Source of the DNA: Glycomyces sp. TRM65418
GTDB lineage: Bacteria > Actinomycetota > Actinomycetes > Mycobacteriales > Micromonosporaceae
DNA length: 64,000 nt
Direction: 5' to 3'
Assembly (NCBI RefSeq): GCF_019710475.1
Contig: NZ_JAJFAX010000010.1
Location: 62,001-126,000, forward strand
Below are positions 6,815 through 14,978 of this stretch, one piece after another. Within the stretch, counting starts at the first letter, position 1, and each line of letters starts with the position of its first letter. The notes below the pieces were generated by a model. It was not told where the DNA came from. It saw only the letters and a program-made list of their open reading frames with translations, and ran no database searches. Made by a program: the position numbers and the translations under genes.

Positions 6815-8929
6815 ATGAACCACCGGCCGAACCCGATCCTGTTCGGGGCCGCGTACTACTTCGAGTACCAGCCCGGCGCCGCCGACGGCTTCGACACCGA
6901 GGCGGCCCGCGCGCGGCTGAAGACCGACCTCGACCTCATGGCCGAGGCGGGCTTCTCGGTGATCCGCGTCGGCGAGTCCGTCTGGAGCACCTGGGAACCG
7001 GAGAACGGCCGCTTCGACCTGGAATGGCTCCGGCCGGTGCTCGACGGCGCGCACGAACGCGGCATCGCCGTCGTCCTCGGCACCCCCACCTACGCCGTAC
7101 CGCCATGGCTCGCCCGCCTCTACCCCGAGATCGCCGGCGAGCACCGCACCGGGCAGCGCTTCGGCTGGGGCGCACGCCAGGAGGTCGACTTCACGCACCC
7201 GGCCTTCAAGTTCCACGCCGAGCGGATCATCCGCACGATCCTGGCCCGCTACGCCGAGCACCCGGCGGTCATCGGCTTCCAGGTCGACAACGAGCCCGGC
7301 CTGCACGCCTTCCACAACGAAGGCGTCTTCCAGCAGTTCGCGGACCGCCTCCGGCACCGGTACGGCGACGTCGAGACCCTCAACCGCGAATGGGGCCTGG
7401 TCTACTGGTCCCACCGGCTCTCGACCTGGGCCGACCTGTGGCGGCCCGACGGGAACGCGCAGCCGCAGTACGCGCTCGCGTGGCGCCGCTTCCAGGCCGA
7501 GCTGACCACCGAGTTCATCGCCTGGCAGGCCGGCATCGCCCGCGAGTACGCACGCGAGGACCAGTTCGTGACCACGTGCATCTCCTACTCCCGCCAGGGG
7601 ATCGACGACCCCTCGCTCACCGAGCGGCTCGACGTGACCGCCGGGAACCCGTACTACCGGATGCAGGACGGCCTCGCGCTGCCGCCCGCGGACGAGGGCG
7701 ACGCGATCACGTGGAACACCGAGGGGACCTGGGCGCTCTACCACTCGGCCGACCGCATGTACTCCTCCAAGCAGGCGCCGTTCCTGGTCACCGAGACGAA
7801 CGCGCAGGCCATCGGCGAGCCGTGGCGCAACGAGCCGGCCTACGAAGGGCAGTGGCGGCAGGCCGCATGGGCGCTGATCTCGCGCGGCGCGTCGATGATC
7901 GAGTACTGGCAGTGGCACACCCTCCACTTCGGCGCCGAGACGTACTGGGGCGGGGTCCTCCCCCACAGCCTCCGGCCGGGCCGGGTCTACCGCGAGCTGG
8001 CGCGGATCGGCGCGGAGCTGCGCCGAGCCGGCGCGGCCCTCGACGGTCTGGTGCCGGGGGCCGACGCGGCGATCCTGTACTCGAAGCGGAGCGAATGGGC
8101 GCTGGCGGCGCAGCCGCAGATCGCGAAGGACGACGGCGGAGCCGACCCGCGCTCGTTCGAGTCGATCCTCGGCCCGTTCTACCGGGGCGCGTTCGACGCC
8201 GGACTCCAGACACGCATCCTCCACACCGGACAGATGGGCGATCCGGTCGCCGCGGCGGCCGAGTACCCGGTGCTGGTGGCCGCGGGCCTGTATGCGGAGG
8301 ACGACGACCTGCTCGACCGGCTCGCCGCCTACGCGGCCGCGGGCGGGCACCTGGTCGTGGGGCCGCGCACCGGGTACGGCGACGAAGAGGCCCGGGCGCG
8401 CCTGGAGGTCAAGCCCGCGCGGCTCCACGAGGCCGCCGGAGTCTGGTACGAGGAGTTCGCGAACCTCACCGGCGAGGTCGCGGTGCGGTCTGCGGACGGT
8501 TCGCCGCTGGCGCTGGACGCCGATGCGGCGGCCGTGAAGTGGGCCGACGGCCTGTACGTGGAAGGCGCGCAGGCCCTGGCCGAGTACGCGCACCCGCATT
8601 ACGGCCGGTTCGCGGCGGCGTCCACGAAGGAGCACGGCGAGGGCCGGGTCACCTATGTGGGGACGATTCCCAACGCGGCCTTCGGGAAGGCGCTCTTCGA
8701 GTGGATCGCCCCGGCGGACGCGTGGCGGCCGGCCCACCCGAGCCTCACGGTGACGAGCGGTGTGACGGGCGAGGGCGAGACCGCCCGCTTCGTGCACAAC
8801 TGGTCCTGGGAGGCGACGGAGTTCGCGCTGCCCGCGGCGGCCCGCGACCTCCTGGACGACACCCGGTACGAGCCGGGCGAGGCCCTGCGGCTGGGCCCGT
8901 GGGACGTGAAGGTCCTGATCGAGTCCTGA
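6815..8929 (+). CDS. Beta-galactosidase, glycoside hydrolase family 42
   Basis: The 704-residue enzyme hydrolyses terminal beta-D-galactosides. It opens with the GH42 signature NPILFGAAYYFEYQP and contains the (beta/alpha)8 barrel with the acid/base in GFQVDNEPG (Glu160) and the nucleophile in FLVTETNAQ (Glu327). A trimerisation domain and a small C-terminal beta domain (ending LRLGPWDVKVLIES) complete the usual GH42 length of 650-700. No signal peptide is present, so it acts in the cytoplasm on imported oligosaccharides. It is monocistronic: the next gene is convergent and separated by a strong hairpin. No sugar transporter adjoins it. Confidence 0.93.
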   Translation: MNHRPNPILFGAAYYFEYQPGAADGFDTEAARARLKTDLDLMAEAGFSVIRVGESVWSTWEPENGRFDLEWLRPVLDGAHERGIAVVLGTPTYAVPPWLARLYPEIAGEHRTGQRFGWGARQEVDFTHPAFKFHAERIIRTILARYAEHPAVIGFQVDNEPGLHAFHNEGVFQQFADRLRHRYGDVETLNREWGLVYWSHRLSTWADLWRPDGNAQPQYALAWRRFQAELTTEFIAWQAGIAREYAREDQFVTTCISYSRQGIDDPSLTERLDVTAGNPYYRMQDGLALPPADEGDAITWNTEGTWALYHSADRMYSSKQAPFLVTETNAQAIGEPWRNEPAYEGQWRQAAWALISRGASMIEYWQWHTLHFGAETYWGGVLPHSLRPGRVYRELARIGAELRRAGAALDGLVPGADAAILYSKRSEWALAAQPQIAKDDGGADPRSFESILGPFYRGAFDAGLQTRILHTGQMGDPVAAAAEYPVLVAAGLYAEDDDLLDRLAAYAAAGGHLVVGPRTGYGDEEARARLEVKPARLHEAAGVWYEEFANLTGEVAVRSADGSPLALDADAAAVKWADGLYVEGAQALAEYAHPHYGRFAAASTKEHGEGRVTYVGTIPNAAFGKALFEWIAPADAWRPAHPSLTVTSGVTGEGETARFVHNWSWEATEFALPAAARDLLDDTRYEPGEALRLGPWDVKVLIES

Positions 8930-8936
8930 ACGGGGG

Positions 8937-8978
8937 GAGCCGTGCGCCGATCGCCTCGGGGCGGTCGGCGCACGGCTC
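8937..8978. terminator. Bidirectional hairpin between convergent genes
   Basis: A perfect 14-bp stem (8937-8950 with 8965-8978) encloses a 14-base loop that itself can form CGCC/GGCG pairs. It starts 8 bases after the beta-galactosidase stop and ends 4 bases before the stop of the UvrA-like gene, so it can end transcription from both sides. Confidence 0.75.
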
Positions 8979-8982
8979 GAGT

Positions 8983-11244
8983 TCAGCCGGCCTGGAGCGC
9001 CCGTGCGGTGGCGGTGCCCTCGATCCCCGTGACGGGCCCTTCGTAGAGCACGCGACCGCCGTGCCTGCCGGCGCCGGGGCCGAGGTCGACCACCCAGTCG
9101 GCGCGGCGGATCACGTCGAGGTTGTGCTCGATGACGACCACGGTGTGCCCGTGCTCGACCAGCTGGTCGAGCACCGCCACCAGCGTGTCGATGTCGCGCA
9201 GGTGCAGGCCGGTGGTCGGTTCGTCGAAGACGTACAGCGACGGCTCGGTCGCCTCCCGCAGCTCCTTCGCGATCTTGACCCGCTGGCACTCCCCGCCCGA
9301 CAGCGTGCTGAGCGGCTGGCCGAGACGCAGGTAGCCGAGGCCGACGCGGTCGAGGCCGTGCAGCGCCTTCCGGATGGCGGGGTCCGGCAGCCGGTGGATC
9401 GCCTCGGCGATGGTCAGGTCGTCCACGTCGGCGATGGTGAGGCCCTCGACCCGGTGCCGCAGCGCCGCCTCGGTGAACCGGCGCCCTTCGCAGGTGGGGC
9501 ACACGGTCTCCTGGCCGTCCATGAACGCCAGGTCGGTGTAGCGCACGCCGAGACCGCCGCAGTCGGGGCAGCCGCCTTCGGAGTTGGCGCTGAAGTACTT
9601 GGCGGGCAGGCCGCTCGCCTTCGCGAAGAGCTTGCGGACCGGCGCGGCGATCCCGGTGTAGGTGATCGGCGTCGAGCGGCGGCTCCTGCCGATCGGCCGC
9701 TGGTCGACCACGATCGCGCCGTGCTGGTCCACCAGTTCGGCGGCCAGGCTCGACTTGCCCGAACCGGCCACGCCGGTGAACACGGTGAGCACGCCGGTCG
9801 GGAGGTCGACCGTGACCTGCTGCAGGTTGTTGCGGGAGGCGTCCTTCACGGTGACCGTGCCCGCGCCCTTCCGCGGGGCGGTGTTGGTCGGCGCCCGCTC
9901 GGTCAGGGCGCGCGCGGTCGGCGTGTCCGCTTGCCGCAAGCGGTCGAACGGCCCCTGGAACACCGCGCGTCCGCCCTCGGCGCCCGCTCCGGGCCCGATT
10001 TCGACGATCTGGTCGGCGACCGCCATCACGGCGGGGTCGTGCTCGACCACGAGGACGGTGTTCCCCTTGTCGCGCAGGCGCTTGAGGAGGTCGGTCATGG
10101 CGTCGACGTCGTGCGGGTGGAGCCCGACCGTGGGCTCGTCGAACACGTACAGCATCTCGACGAGGCTGCTGCCGAGGTGCTTGACGGTCTTCACCCGCTG
10201 CGACTCACCGCCCGAGAGGGTGGTGGTCGCACGGCCGAGGTGCAGGTAGCCCAGGCCGATCTCGGTCATCGCCCGCAGCCGTTCCACGAGGGCCTCCACG
10301 ACGGGCGCCACCTCGGGCTCGCGCACGGCCGCTATGTGCTCGGCGAGTTCGGTGATCTCCAGGCGCGCCATCTCGCCGATGGTGCGGCCCTGGAGGCGGA
10401 CGGCGCGGGCCTCGGCGTTGAGGCGGTCGCCCTCGCACTCCGGGCAGGGGCCCGAACGCGTGAACCGGGCGATGGCCTCCTGCTTGCGGTCGGAGAGGTC
10501 GTCCGAGGTGCGCAGGTAGATCCGCTCGAACCGCTCGACGAGGCCCTCGTAGTCGGCGGGCGGCTTCGTGCCGAGCCGGGCGGCCTCATCGCCGCCGTAG
10601 AGCAGCGCCCGGCGCTCGCTCGCCGTCCAGTCCTTGAGCGGGGTGTCGACCGAGAACGCGCCGATGTCGGCGTATTTGCCGTACCAGTACCCGCCGTCGC
10701 CGAAGCCCGGCAGCAGGATCGCCCCCTCGCGCAGCGACCGGTCGAGGTCGAGGAAGCGGTCGACGTCGGGCTCGACCGTTTCGCCGAGTCCCGAGCAGGT
10801 GGGGCACATGCCCGCGGGGTCGTTGAAGGAGAACCGGTTCGACTCGCCGAGGTGCGGCGTGCCGACGCGGGAGTACAGCAGCCGCAGGTAGGTCCACGTG
10901 TCGGTGATGGTGCCGACGGTGGAGCGGGCGTTGCCGCCGATGCGGCGCTGGTCGATCACGACCACGGGCGACAGCCCCGACAGCTCGTCGGCCTCGGGCC
11001 GCGTCCATTTCGGAAGCCGGTTGCGGACGAAGGGCGGGTAGGTCTCGTTGAGCTGGTGGCCGGCCTCGGCGGCGATCGTGTCGAAGACCAGCGACGACTT
11101 GCCGGACCCGGACACGCCCGCGAACACGGTCAGGCTGCCGCGCGGGACGTCGAGGTCCACCGACCGCAGGTTGTGCGACCGGGCGCCGCGGATTCGGATC
11201 ATTCGTTCGTGCATCGTTCCGGCGTTCATGGCATCGGCGTTCAT
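8983..11244 (-). CDS. UvrA-like ATPase (short excinuclease A paralogue, drug-resistance type)
   Basis: The 753-residue protein has two ABC ATPase modules arranged as in UvrA: Walker A motifs GVSGSGKSSL and GVAGSGKSSL, signature motifs LSGGESQRVK and LSGGECQRVK, and UvrA zinc-finger cysteines (CPTCSGLG, CPECEGDR, CPDCGGLG, CPTCEGRR). True UvrA has about 950 residues; the shorter length matches the UvrA2/DrrC-like class lacking the UvrB-interaction region, often linked to intercalating-drug resistance or DNA-damage tolerance. The start is uncertain: in-frame ATGs at 11244, 11229, 11214 and 11202 all fit, with only a weak GGAAC before 11214. It is divergent from a WYL regulator. Confidence 0.88.
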   Translation of the reverse strand: MNADAMNAGTMHERMIRIRGARSHNLRSVDLDVPRGSLTVFAGVSGSGKSSLVFDTIAAEAGHQLNETYPPFVRNRLPKWTRPEADELSGLSPVVVIDQRRIGGNARSTVGTITDTWTYLRLLYSRVGTPHLGESNRFSFNDPAGMCPTCSGLGETVEPDVDRFLDLDRSLREGAILLPGFGDGGYWYGKYADIGAFSVDTPLKDWTASERRALLYGGDEAARLGTKPPADYEGLVERFERIYLRTSDDLSDRKQEAIARFTRSGPCPECEGDRLNAEARAVRLQGRTIGEMARLEITELAEHIAAVREPEVAPVVEALVERLRAMTEIGLGYLHLGRATTTLSGGESQRVKTVKHLGSSLVEMLYVFDEPTVGLHPHDVDAMTDLLKRLRDKGNTVLVVEHDPAVMAVADQIVEIGPGAGAEGGRAVFQGPFDRLRQADTPTARALTERAPTNTAPRKGAGTVTVKDASRNNLQQVTVDLPTGVLTVFTGVAGSGKSSLAAELVDQHGAIVVDQRPIGRSRRSTPITYTGIAAPVRKLFAKASGLPAKYFSANSEGGCPDCGGLGVRYTDLAFMDGQETVCPTCEGRRFTEAALRHRVEGLTIADVDDLTIAEAIHRLPDPAIRKALHGLDRVGLGYLRLGQPLSTLSGGECQRVKIAKELREATEPSLYVFDEPTTGLHLRDIDTLVAVLDQLVEHGHTVVVIEHNLDVIRRADWVVDLGPGAGRHGGRVLYEGPVTGIEGTATARALQAG

Positions 11245-11306
11245 GGCTCTGACGCTATGCGCAGATGCGGCCGGTTCCCGACCGCGATTCGCGGCAGACT
11301 GGAGCC

Positions 11307-12275
11307 ATGTCGGATGTCACCGGGCGCATGCTGTCGCTGCTGGCCACGCTCCAGACCGGGCGCTCGTTCAGCGGTGAGGAGCTGGCGACGCGCCTCGGCG
11401 TCAGCCCCCGCACGCTGCGGCGCGACATCGACCGCCTGCGCGGTCACGGCTACCCCGTCGAGACGCGGCCGGGCCCCGGAGGCCACTACCGGCTCACGGC
11501 GGGCAGGACGATGCCGCCGCTCATGCTCGAGGACGACGAGGCCGTCGCGATGCTGCTCGGCCTGGCTTCCCTGGCGACCAAGGGCAGCGCCGACGAAGGG
11601 AGCCTCGACGAGGCGGCCACGCGCGCCTACGGGAAGCTCGAGCAGTTCCTGCCCAAGCGCCTGCGGCCGCGCATCGCGCGGCTGCGCACCAGCCTGGAGA
11701 CCGGCGCCACGGCGGCGCCGAGCACCAGCGCCGAGCACCTGGGCCTGCTCGCGGACGCCATCGGGAGCCGGCAGGTCGTCGCCTTCGAGTACGAGCGCAA
11801 GGACGGCGCGGTCGCGACGAGGCGGGTCGAACCCCACCGGCAGGCCCATCACCTGGAGCGCTGGTACCTGCTCGGCTGGGACCTCGACCGGGGCGACTGG
11901 CGGGTCTACCGGGTCGACCGCATCAGCGGCCTGCGCGTCTCGACCGCGCGCTTCGAGCCGAGGCCCGCACCCGCCGACACCGCCATCGGCTACCTCGCGA
12001 GCGGCATCAACCGGACCCGCGAACCGGTGGTGATCACGGTCGACGCTCCGGCGGGCGCCGTCGCCGACGCGTTCCGGCACGACGATGCCGAGGTGGTGCC
12101 GTTGACGGAGCGGCGCACCCGGGTCCGCCTGTGGCTGGACTCGTGGGAGTGGCCGCTGCCGGCGCTCGCGTTCCTGGACGCGGATTTCACCGTCGAGGCG
12201 CCGGAGCGGTTCCTGGAGGGGCTCAAGGGGTTCGGCGAGCGGCTGGCCCGAGCGGCGGAGCGCGACGGCCGTTGA
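11307..12275 (+). CDS. YafY-type transcriptional regulator (HTH_11 + WYL domain)
   Basis: A 322-residue regulator. Residues 1-60 (RMLSLLATLQTGRSFSGEEL, then RLGVSPRTLRRDIDRLR) form a DeoR-like winged helix; residues 140-215 form the WYL domain with VVAFEYERKDG, the R-V-E-P-H motif and WYLLGWDLDRGDWRVYRVDRI; the last 90 residues are the WCX domain. WYL domains bind nucleic acids or small ligands, and some members respond to DNA damage. GGAG at 11301 selects the ATG at 11307 over an upstream in-frame ATG. It is divergent from the UvrA paralogue at 62 bases, so the two promoters overlap and it may regulate that gene. Confidence 0.9.
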   Translation: MSDVTGRMLSLLATLQTGRSFSGEELATRLGVSPRTLRRDIDRLRGHGYPVETRPGPGGHYRLTAGRTMPPLMLEDDEAVAMLLGLASLATKGSADEGSLDEAATRAYGKLEQFLPKRLRPRIARLRTSLETGATAAPSTSAEHLGLLADAIGSRQVVAFEYERKDGAVATRRVEPHRQAHHLERWYLLGWDLDRGDWRVYRVDRISGLRVSTARFEPRPAPADTAIGYLASGINRTREPVVITVDAPAGAVADAFRHDDAEVVPLTERRTRVRLWLDSWEWPLPALAFLDADFTVEAPERFLEGLKGFGERLARAAERDGR

Positions 12276-12293
12276 GCGATCCGGCGCCGGGCG

Positions 12294-12326
12294 CCGCGCC
12301 CGGATCGGCCGTGGATCCGGGCGCGG
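12294..12326. terminator. Bidirectional hairpin between convergent genes
   Basis: A perfect 13-bp stem (12294-12306 with 12314-12326) and a 7-base loop fill most of the 57-base gap between the WYL regulator and the sigma factor gene, which converge here. Confidence 0.75.
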
Positions 12327-12332
12327 CCGCGG

Positions 12333-13193
12333 TCAGTCTTCGAGGGCCGCCAGTTCCAGGGCGGCGACCGCGTCCGTGTCGTTCGTGATGTCGATGGCGG
12401 CGATCCTGCCGTCGACGACGGTGAAGGCCAGGACCGAGCGGGGGCTGCCGCCCGGGGCCCACATGGCGCCGGCCGTGCCGTCCACCATGACCGCGACCGC
12501 CTGCCGCGCCCGGCCGTTGAACAGCGCCGCCACGGCCTTCGCGCCGATGACCTCGCGGCCGGAGAACCCGGTCGCCACCGCCTCCTCGTCGGCGACCACG
12601 ACGATGTCGGGGTCGAGCACGGCGAGCAGGTCCTCGAAGCGGCCTTCGCGCGCCGCGGCGAGGAAGGCGTCGACCACGTGCCGCTGACGCCGCACGTCCG
12701 GCGCGGGCCTGCCCGAGCGGACGCGGCGGCGGGCACGGCTCGCGAGCTGGCGCGCGGCCTCGGGGGTGCGGTCGAGGATCGGGGCGATGCGGTCGAAGGG
12801 GACGCCGAACAGGTCGTGGAGCACGAACGCGAGGCGCTCGGCGGGTCCGAGCGAATCGAGGACCACTTGCAGGGCGAGGCCGACCGAGTCGGCGCTGACG
12901 GCGGCGGATTCCGGGTCGTCCGGGCTCGACGCGGGGACCGGCGGGTCGGCGTCGAGCGCGTCCTCGCGGCGGGTGCGGCGCGAGCGCAGCAGGTTGAGGC
13001 AGATGCGCGCGACGACCGTGGTGAGCCAGCCGCGGAGGTTCTCGACCTCGGCGGTGTCGGCGCGGGCGAAGCGCATCCACGCCTCCTGGACGGCGTCGTC
13101 GGCCTCGCCGGTGCTGCCGAGCATCCGGAACGCGACGGCGTGCAGGTGCTCGCGGTGCTCCTCGAAGCGCTGCACCGAGCGGTCGTCATGCAC
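12333..13193 (-). CDS. SigJ-type ECF sigma factor with C-terminal SnoaL-like domain
   Basis: The 286-residue protein directs RNA polymerase to specific promoters. Region 2 is HLHAVAFRMLGSTGEADDAVQEAWMRFARAD (residues 15-45 approximately), region 4 is PAERLAFVLHDLFGVPFDRIAPILDRTPEAARQLASRARRRVR with its helix-turn-helix (only part of each motif is quoted as seen). A SnoaL-like NTF2 fold follows from about residue 190 (VVDAFLAAAREGRFEDLLAVL), replacing a separate anti-sigma factor in this group. The ECF41 end motif NPDKL is not seen, so SigJ/ECF56-like is the better label. Its GTG start overlaps the stop of the upstream TetR gene by 8 bases (GTGCATGA), so the pair is translationally coupled. 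Confidence 0.88.
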   Translation of the reverse strand: MHDDRSVQRFEEHREHLHAVAFRMLGSTGEADDAVQEAWMRFARADTAEVENLRGWLTTVVARICLNLLRSRRTRREDALDADPPVPASSPDDPESAAVSADSVGLALQVVLDSLGPAERLAFVLHDLFGVPFDRIAPILDRTPEAARQLASRARRRVRSGRPAPDVRRQRHVVDAFLAAAREGRFEDLLAVLDPDIVVVADEEAVATGFSGREVIGAKAVAALFNGRARQAVAVMVDGTAGAMWAPGGSPRSVLAFTVVDGRIAAIDITNDTDAVAALELAALED

Positions 13194-13767
13194 CGCTGCC
13201 GCCGCGGAACCGCTGCAAGAGGATCTGGAGCCGCTGGGACTGCAGGCCCGGGCGCAGACGGCCGTCCCGGTTCAGGGTGGCCAGTCCGTGGATCGCGGCC
13301 CAGCCGGTCTCGGTGAGCGTCTCCGGATCCTGGCCCTCTCCCGCCAGCGGGGCGAAGACCGCGTACAGGGACGCGAACCCGGCTTTCAGCGGTTCGAGCG
13401 CCTCGTCGCCGAACTGCAGCCCTTCGGCCAAGGTGAACATCGCCTCGAACACCGCCGGCTTGGCCGCTGCGAAGTCGAGATAGGCCTGCGCCATGGCCTC
13501 CAGCTCCCCGCCGTCCTCCGCGCTCGTCCTGGCCCGCTCCATCGACTCGGCCAGCTCCTCGAAGCCCTCCAGGGCGACCGCGTCCACGATCGCGCCCCGC
13601 CCGGCGAAGTGCCCGTAGAGGACCGGCTGGCTGTACTCGATGCGGTCCGCCAGCTTGCGGATCGTCACCGAGTCCCAGCCCTCGGCCTCGGCCATCTCCC
13701 GGGCCGCACTGACGATGAGCGAGGCCCGTCGGGCGCGTTCGCGTTCCCGCCGCTGCTGTGTAGCCAT
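13186..13767 (-). CDS. TetR/AcrR family repressor (TetR_C_13/WHG type)
   Basis: A 193-residue repressor. The N-terminal domain carries the TetR helix-turn-helix (VTIRKLADRIEYSQPVLYGHF, about residues 34-54). The C-terminal half (VFEAMFTLAEGLQFG..., GWAAIHGLATLNRDGRL) is the WHG ligand-binding type. It is cotranscribed with the sigma factor gene and divergent from a DUF4267 membrane protein. The intergenic region carries CTAGC-N3-GCTAG dyads that are good candidates for its operators. Confidence 0.88.
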   Translation of the reverse strand: MATQQRRERERARRASLIVSAAREMAEAEGWDSVTIRKLADRIEYSQPVLYGHFAGRGAIVDAVALEGFEELAESMERARTSAEDGGELEAMAQAYLDFAAAKPAVFEAMFTLAEGLQFGDEALEPLKAGFASLYAVFAPLAGEGQDPETLTETGWAAIHGLATLNRDGRLRPGLQSQRLQILLQRFRGGSGA

Positions 13768-13776
13768 GAGCTGATC

Positions 13777-13849
13777 CTAGCACCGCTAGACTTCCGAGCG
13801 TCACTATGCTAGCTTCGTTGCCGTACCTAGCAACGTTAGATTTTCTAGC
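13777..13849. promoter_or_regulatory. Cluster of CTAG-containing dyads, candidate TetR operators
   Basis: CTAGC-ACC-GCTAG at 13777-13789 is a perfect inverted repeat, CTAGC-AAC-GTTAG at 13827-13839 has one mismatch, and single motifs GCTAGC (13808-13813) and CTAGC (13845-13849) lie between and after. The two dyad centres are 50 bp apart. Five CTAG words within 75 bp is striking, because CTAG is rare in GC-rich DNA. The region separates the divergent TetR/sigma and DUF4267 transcripts. Confidence 0.65.
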
Positions 13850-13866
13850 TTCAATAAGGAGCCTTC

Positions 13867-14265
13867 GTGGCACGTCGCATCATCGCCAACGTCTGCACCG
13901 TCGTCATCGCCCTCGGCATCATGTACATCGGCGCGTCCTTTCTCATCGCCCCCGAGACCTCCGCTTCGACCTTCGGCTTCACGGCGTGGCCCCAAGGAGC
14001 CGCGGCCGACTTCCTGACCGTCAAGGGCGTCCGCGACGTCGTCTCGGGGATCGTCCCGCTGACACTGCTCGCCCTCGGCCAGCGACGGGCGCTCGGCTGG
14101 GTGCTGCTGTGCGAAGCGCTCATCCCGGTGGGCGACGGCACCCTGGTCCTCCTCCACGGCGGCAGCGCCGCCGCGGCGATCGGCGTGCACTACGCCACCG
14201 CCGCGTTCGTGATCGTCACGGGCGTCCTCCAGCTCCAGGTCGCCCGCCGCGCCGAGCGCCGATAA
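13867..14265 (+). CDS. DUF4267 membrane protein
   Basis: A 132-residue integral membrane protein with about four hydrophobic segments (TVVIALGIMYIGASFLIAP, the GIVPLTLLAL region, ALGWVLLCEALIPVGDGTLVL and YATAAFVIVTGVLQL). The pattern KGVRDVVSGI followed by EALIPVGDG is that of the DUF4267 family, of unknown function. GTG is chosen because AAGGAG lies 6 bases before it. It faces the TetR/sigma pair across the CTAG dyads and is the likely target of that repressor. Confidence 0.78.
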   Translation: MARRIIANVCTVVIALGIMYIGASFLIAPETSASTFGFTAWPQGAAADFLTVKGVRDVVSGIVPLTLLALGQRRALGWVLLCEALIPVGDGTLVLLHGGSAAAAIGVHYATAAFVIVTGVLQLQVARRAERR

Positions 14266-14281
14266 TCGTTTGCGCGGGGTC

Positions 14282-14308
14282 TCACCGGCCGGGACACTCG
14301 GCCGGTGA
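14282..14308. promoter_or_regulatory. 9-bp inverted repeat spanning the start of the GNAT gene
   Basis: TCACCGGCC (14282-14290) and GGCCGGTGA (14300-14308) are perfect complements around a 9-base loop. The right arm contains the GTG start at 14305. It could be the terminator of the DUF4267 gene, an operator, or a hairpin that limits initiation so that the second GTG (14311) is used. Confidence 0.5.
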
Positions 14309-14823
14309 CTGTGATTCGACGAGAGGTCGAGGGCGACGCGCCCCTCATCCATGCCCTCCACGACGCCGCCTTCGCGACGGCCCCTCACGCCTCGGGCACC
14401 GAGGCCGCCATCGTGGACGCGCTGCGGGACGGCGAGGACTGGGTGCCCCAGTTGTCGCTGGTGGCCGAGATCGACGGCGAGCCCGTGGGGCACGCGGTGT
14501 GCTCCTACGGCCGGCTGGGCGACGAGCGGATCCTCGGACTCGGCCCGATCGGGGTCGATCCGGCGCTGCACGGCAAGGGCATCGGCTCGGCGCTCATGCA
14601 CGCCGCGATCGCGGCGGCGGACGCGAGGGACGAGCCGATGATCATCCTCCTCGGCGACCCCGACTATTACCGCCGATTCGGGTTCGAACCGGCGTCGCGC
14701 TACGGCATCGAGCCGCAGGAGCCGGACTGGGCGCCCGCCTTCCAGGTCCGCCGCCTCGCCACCTGGCGCGAGGACCTGCGCGGACGCTACGTCTACTCCC
14801 CCGGGTTCGACGCCCGGAACTGA
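14305..14823 (+). CDS. GNAT family N-acetyltransferase (YhbS-like)
   Basis: A 172-residue acetyltransferase of the YhbS/predicted-acetyltransferase group. LGLGPIGVDPALHGKGIGSALMHAAI is the acetyl-CoA loop (V-x-P-x-x-x-G-K-G-I-G at about residues 88-99), and IILLGDPDYYRRFGFEP is the conserved GDPxYYxRFGF motif that distinguishes this subgroup. Two adjacent GTG codons (14305 and 14311) can serve as the start; there is no ribosome site upstream, consistent with a leaderless message. Substrate unknown. Confidence 0.87.
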   Translation: MTVIRREVEGDAPLIHALHDAAFATAPHASGTEAAIVDALRDGEDWVPQLSLVAEIDGEPVGHAVCSYGRLGDERILGLGPIGVDPALHGKGIGSALMHAAIAAADARDEPMIILLGDPDYYRRFGFEPASRYGIEPQEPDWAPAFQVRRLATWREDLRGRYVYSPGFDARN

Positions 14824-14978
14824 GCGGGCGCGACTGCGGCGCGACCCGGAGGTCGCCCCCGTTGTCCCGAACGATCGAAAAACGTAGCGTGAGCGGGGAC
14901 CGCTCCTCGGGCGCCGACGTACGACGACCTCGCCGCAGCCTTGGCGTCGTTCGCTGAAAACGGCTGAGCGCGACGGCG

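Noticed and set aside
7024-12033. A 1669-codon open frame on the plus strand spanning the beta-galactosidase and the antisense of the UvrA-like gene
   Set aside because: It overlaps two genes with complete family motifs, has no motif of its own, and is a by-product of GC-rich third positions.
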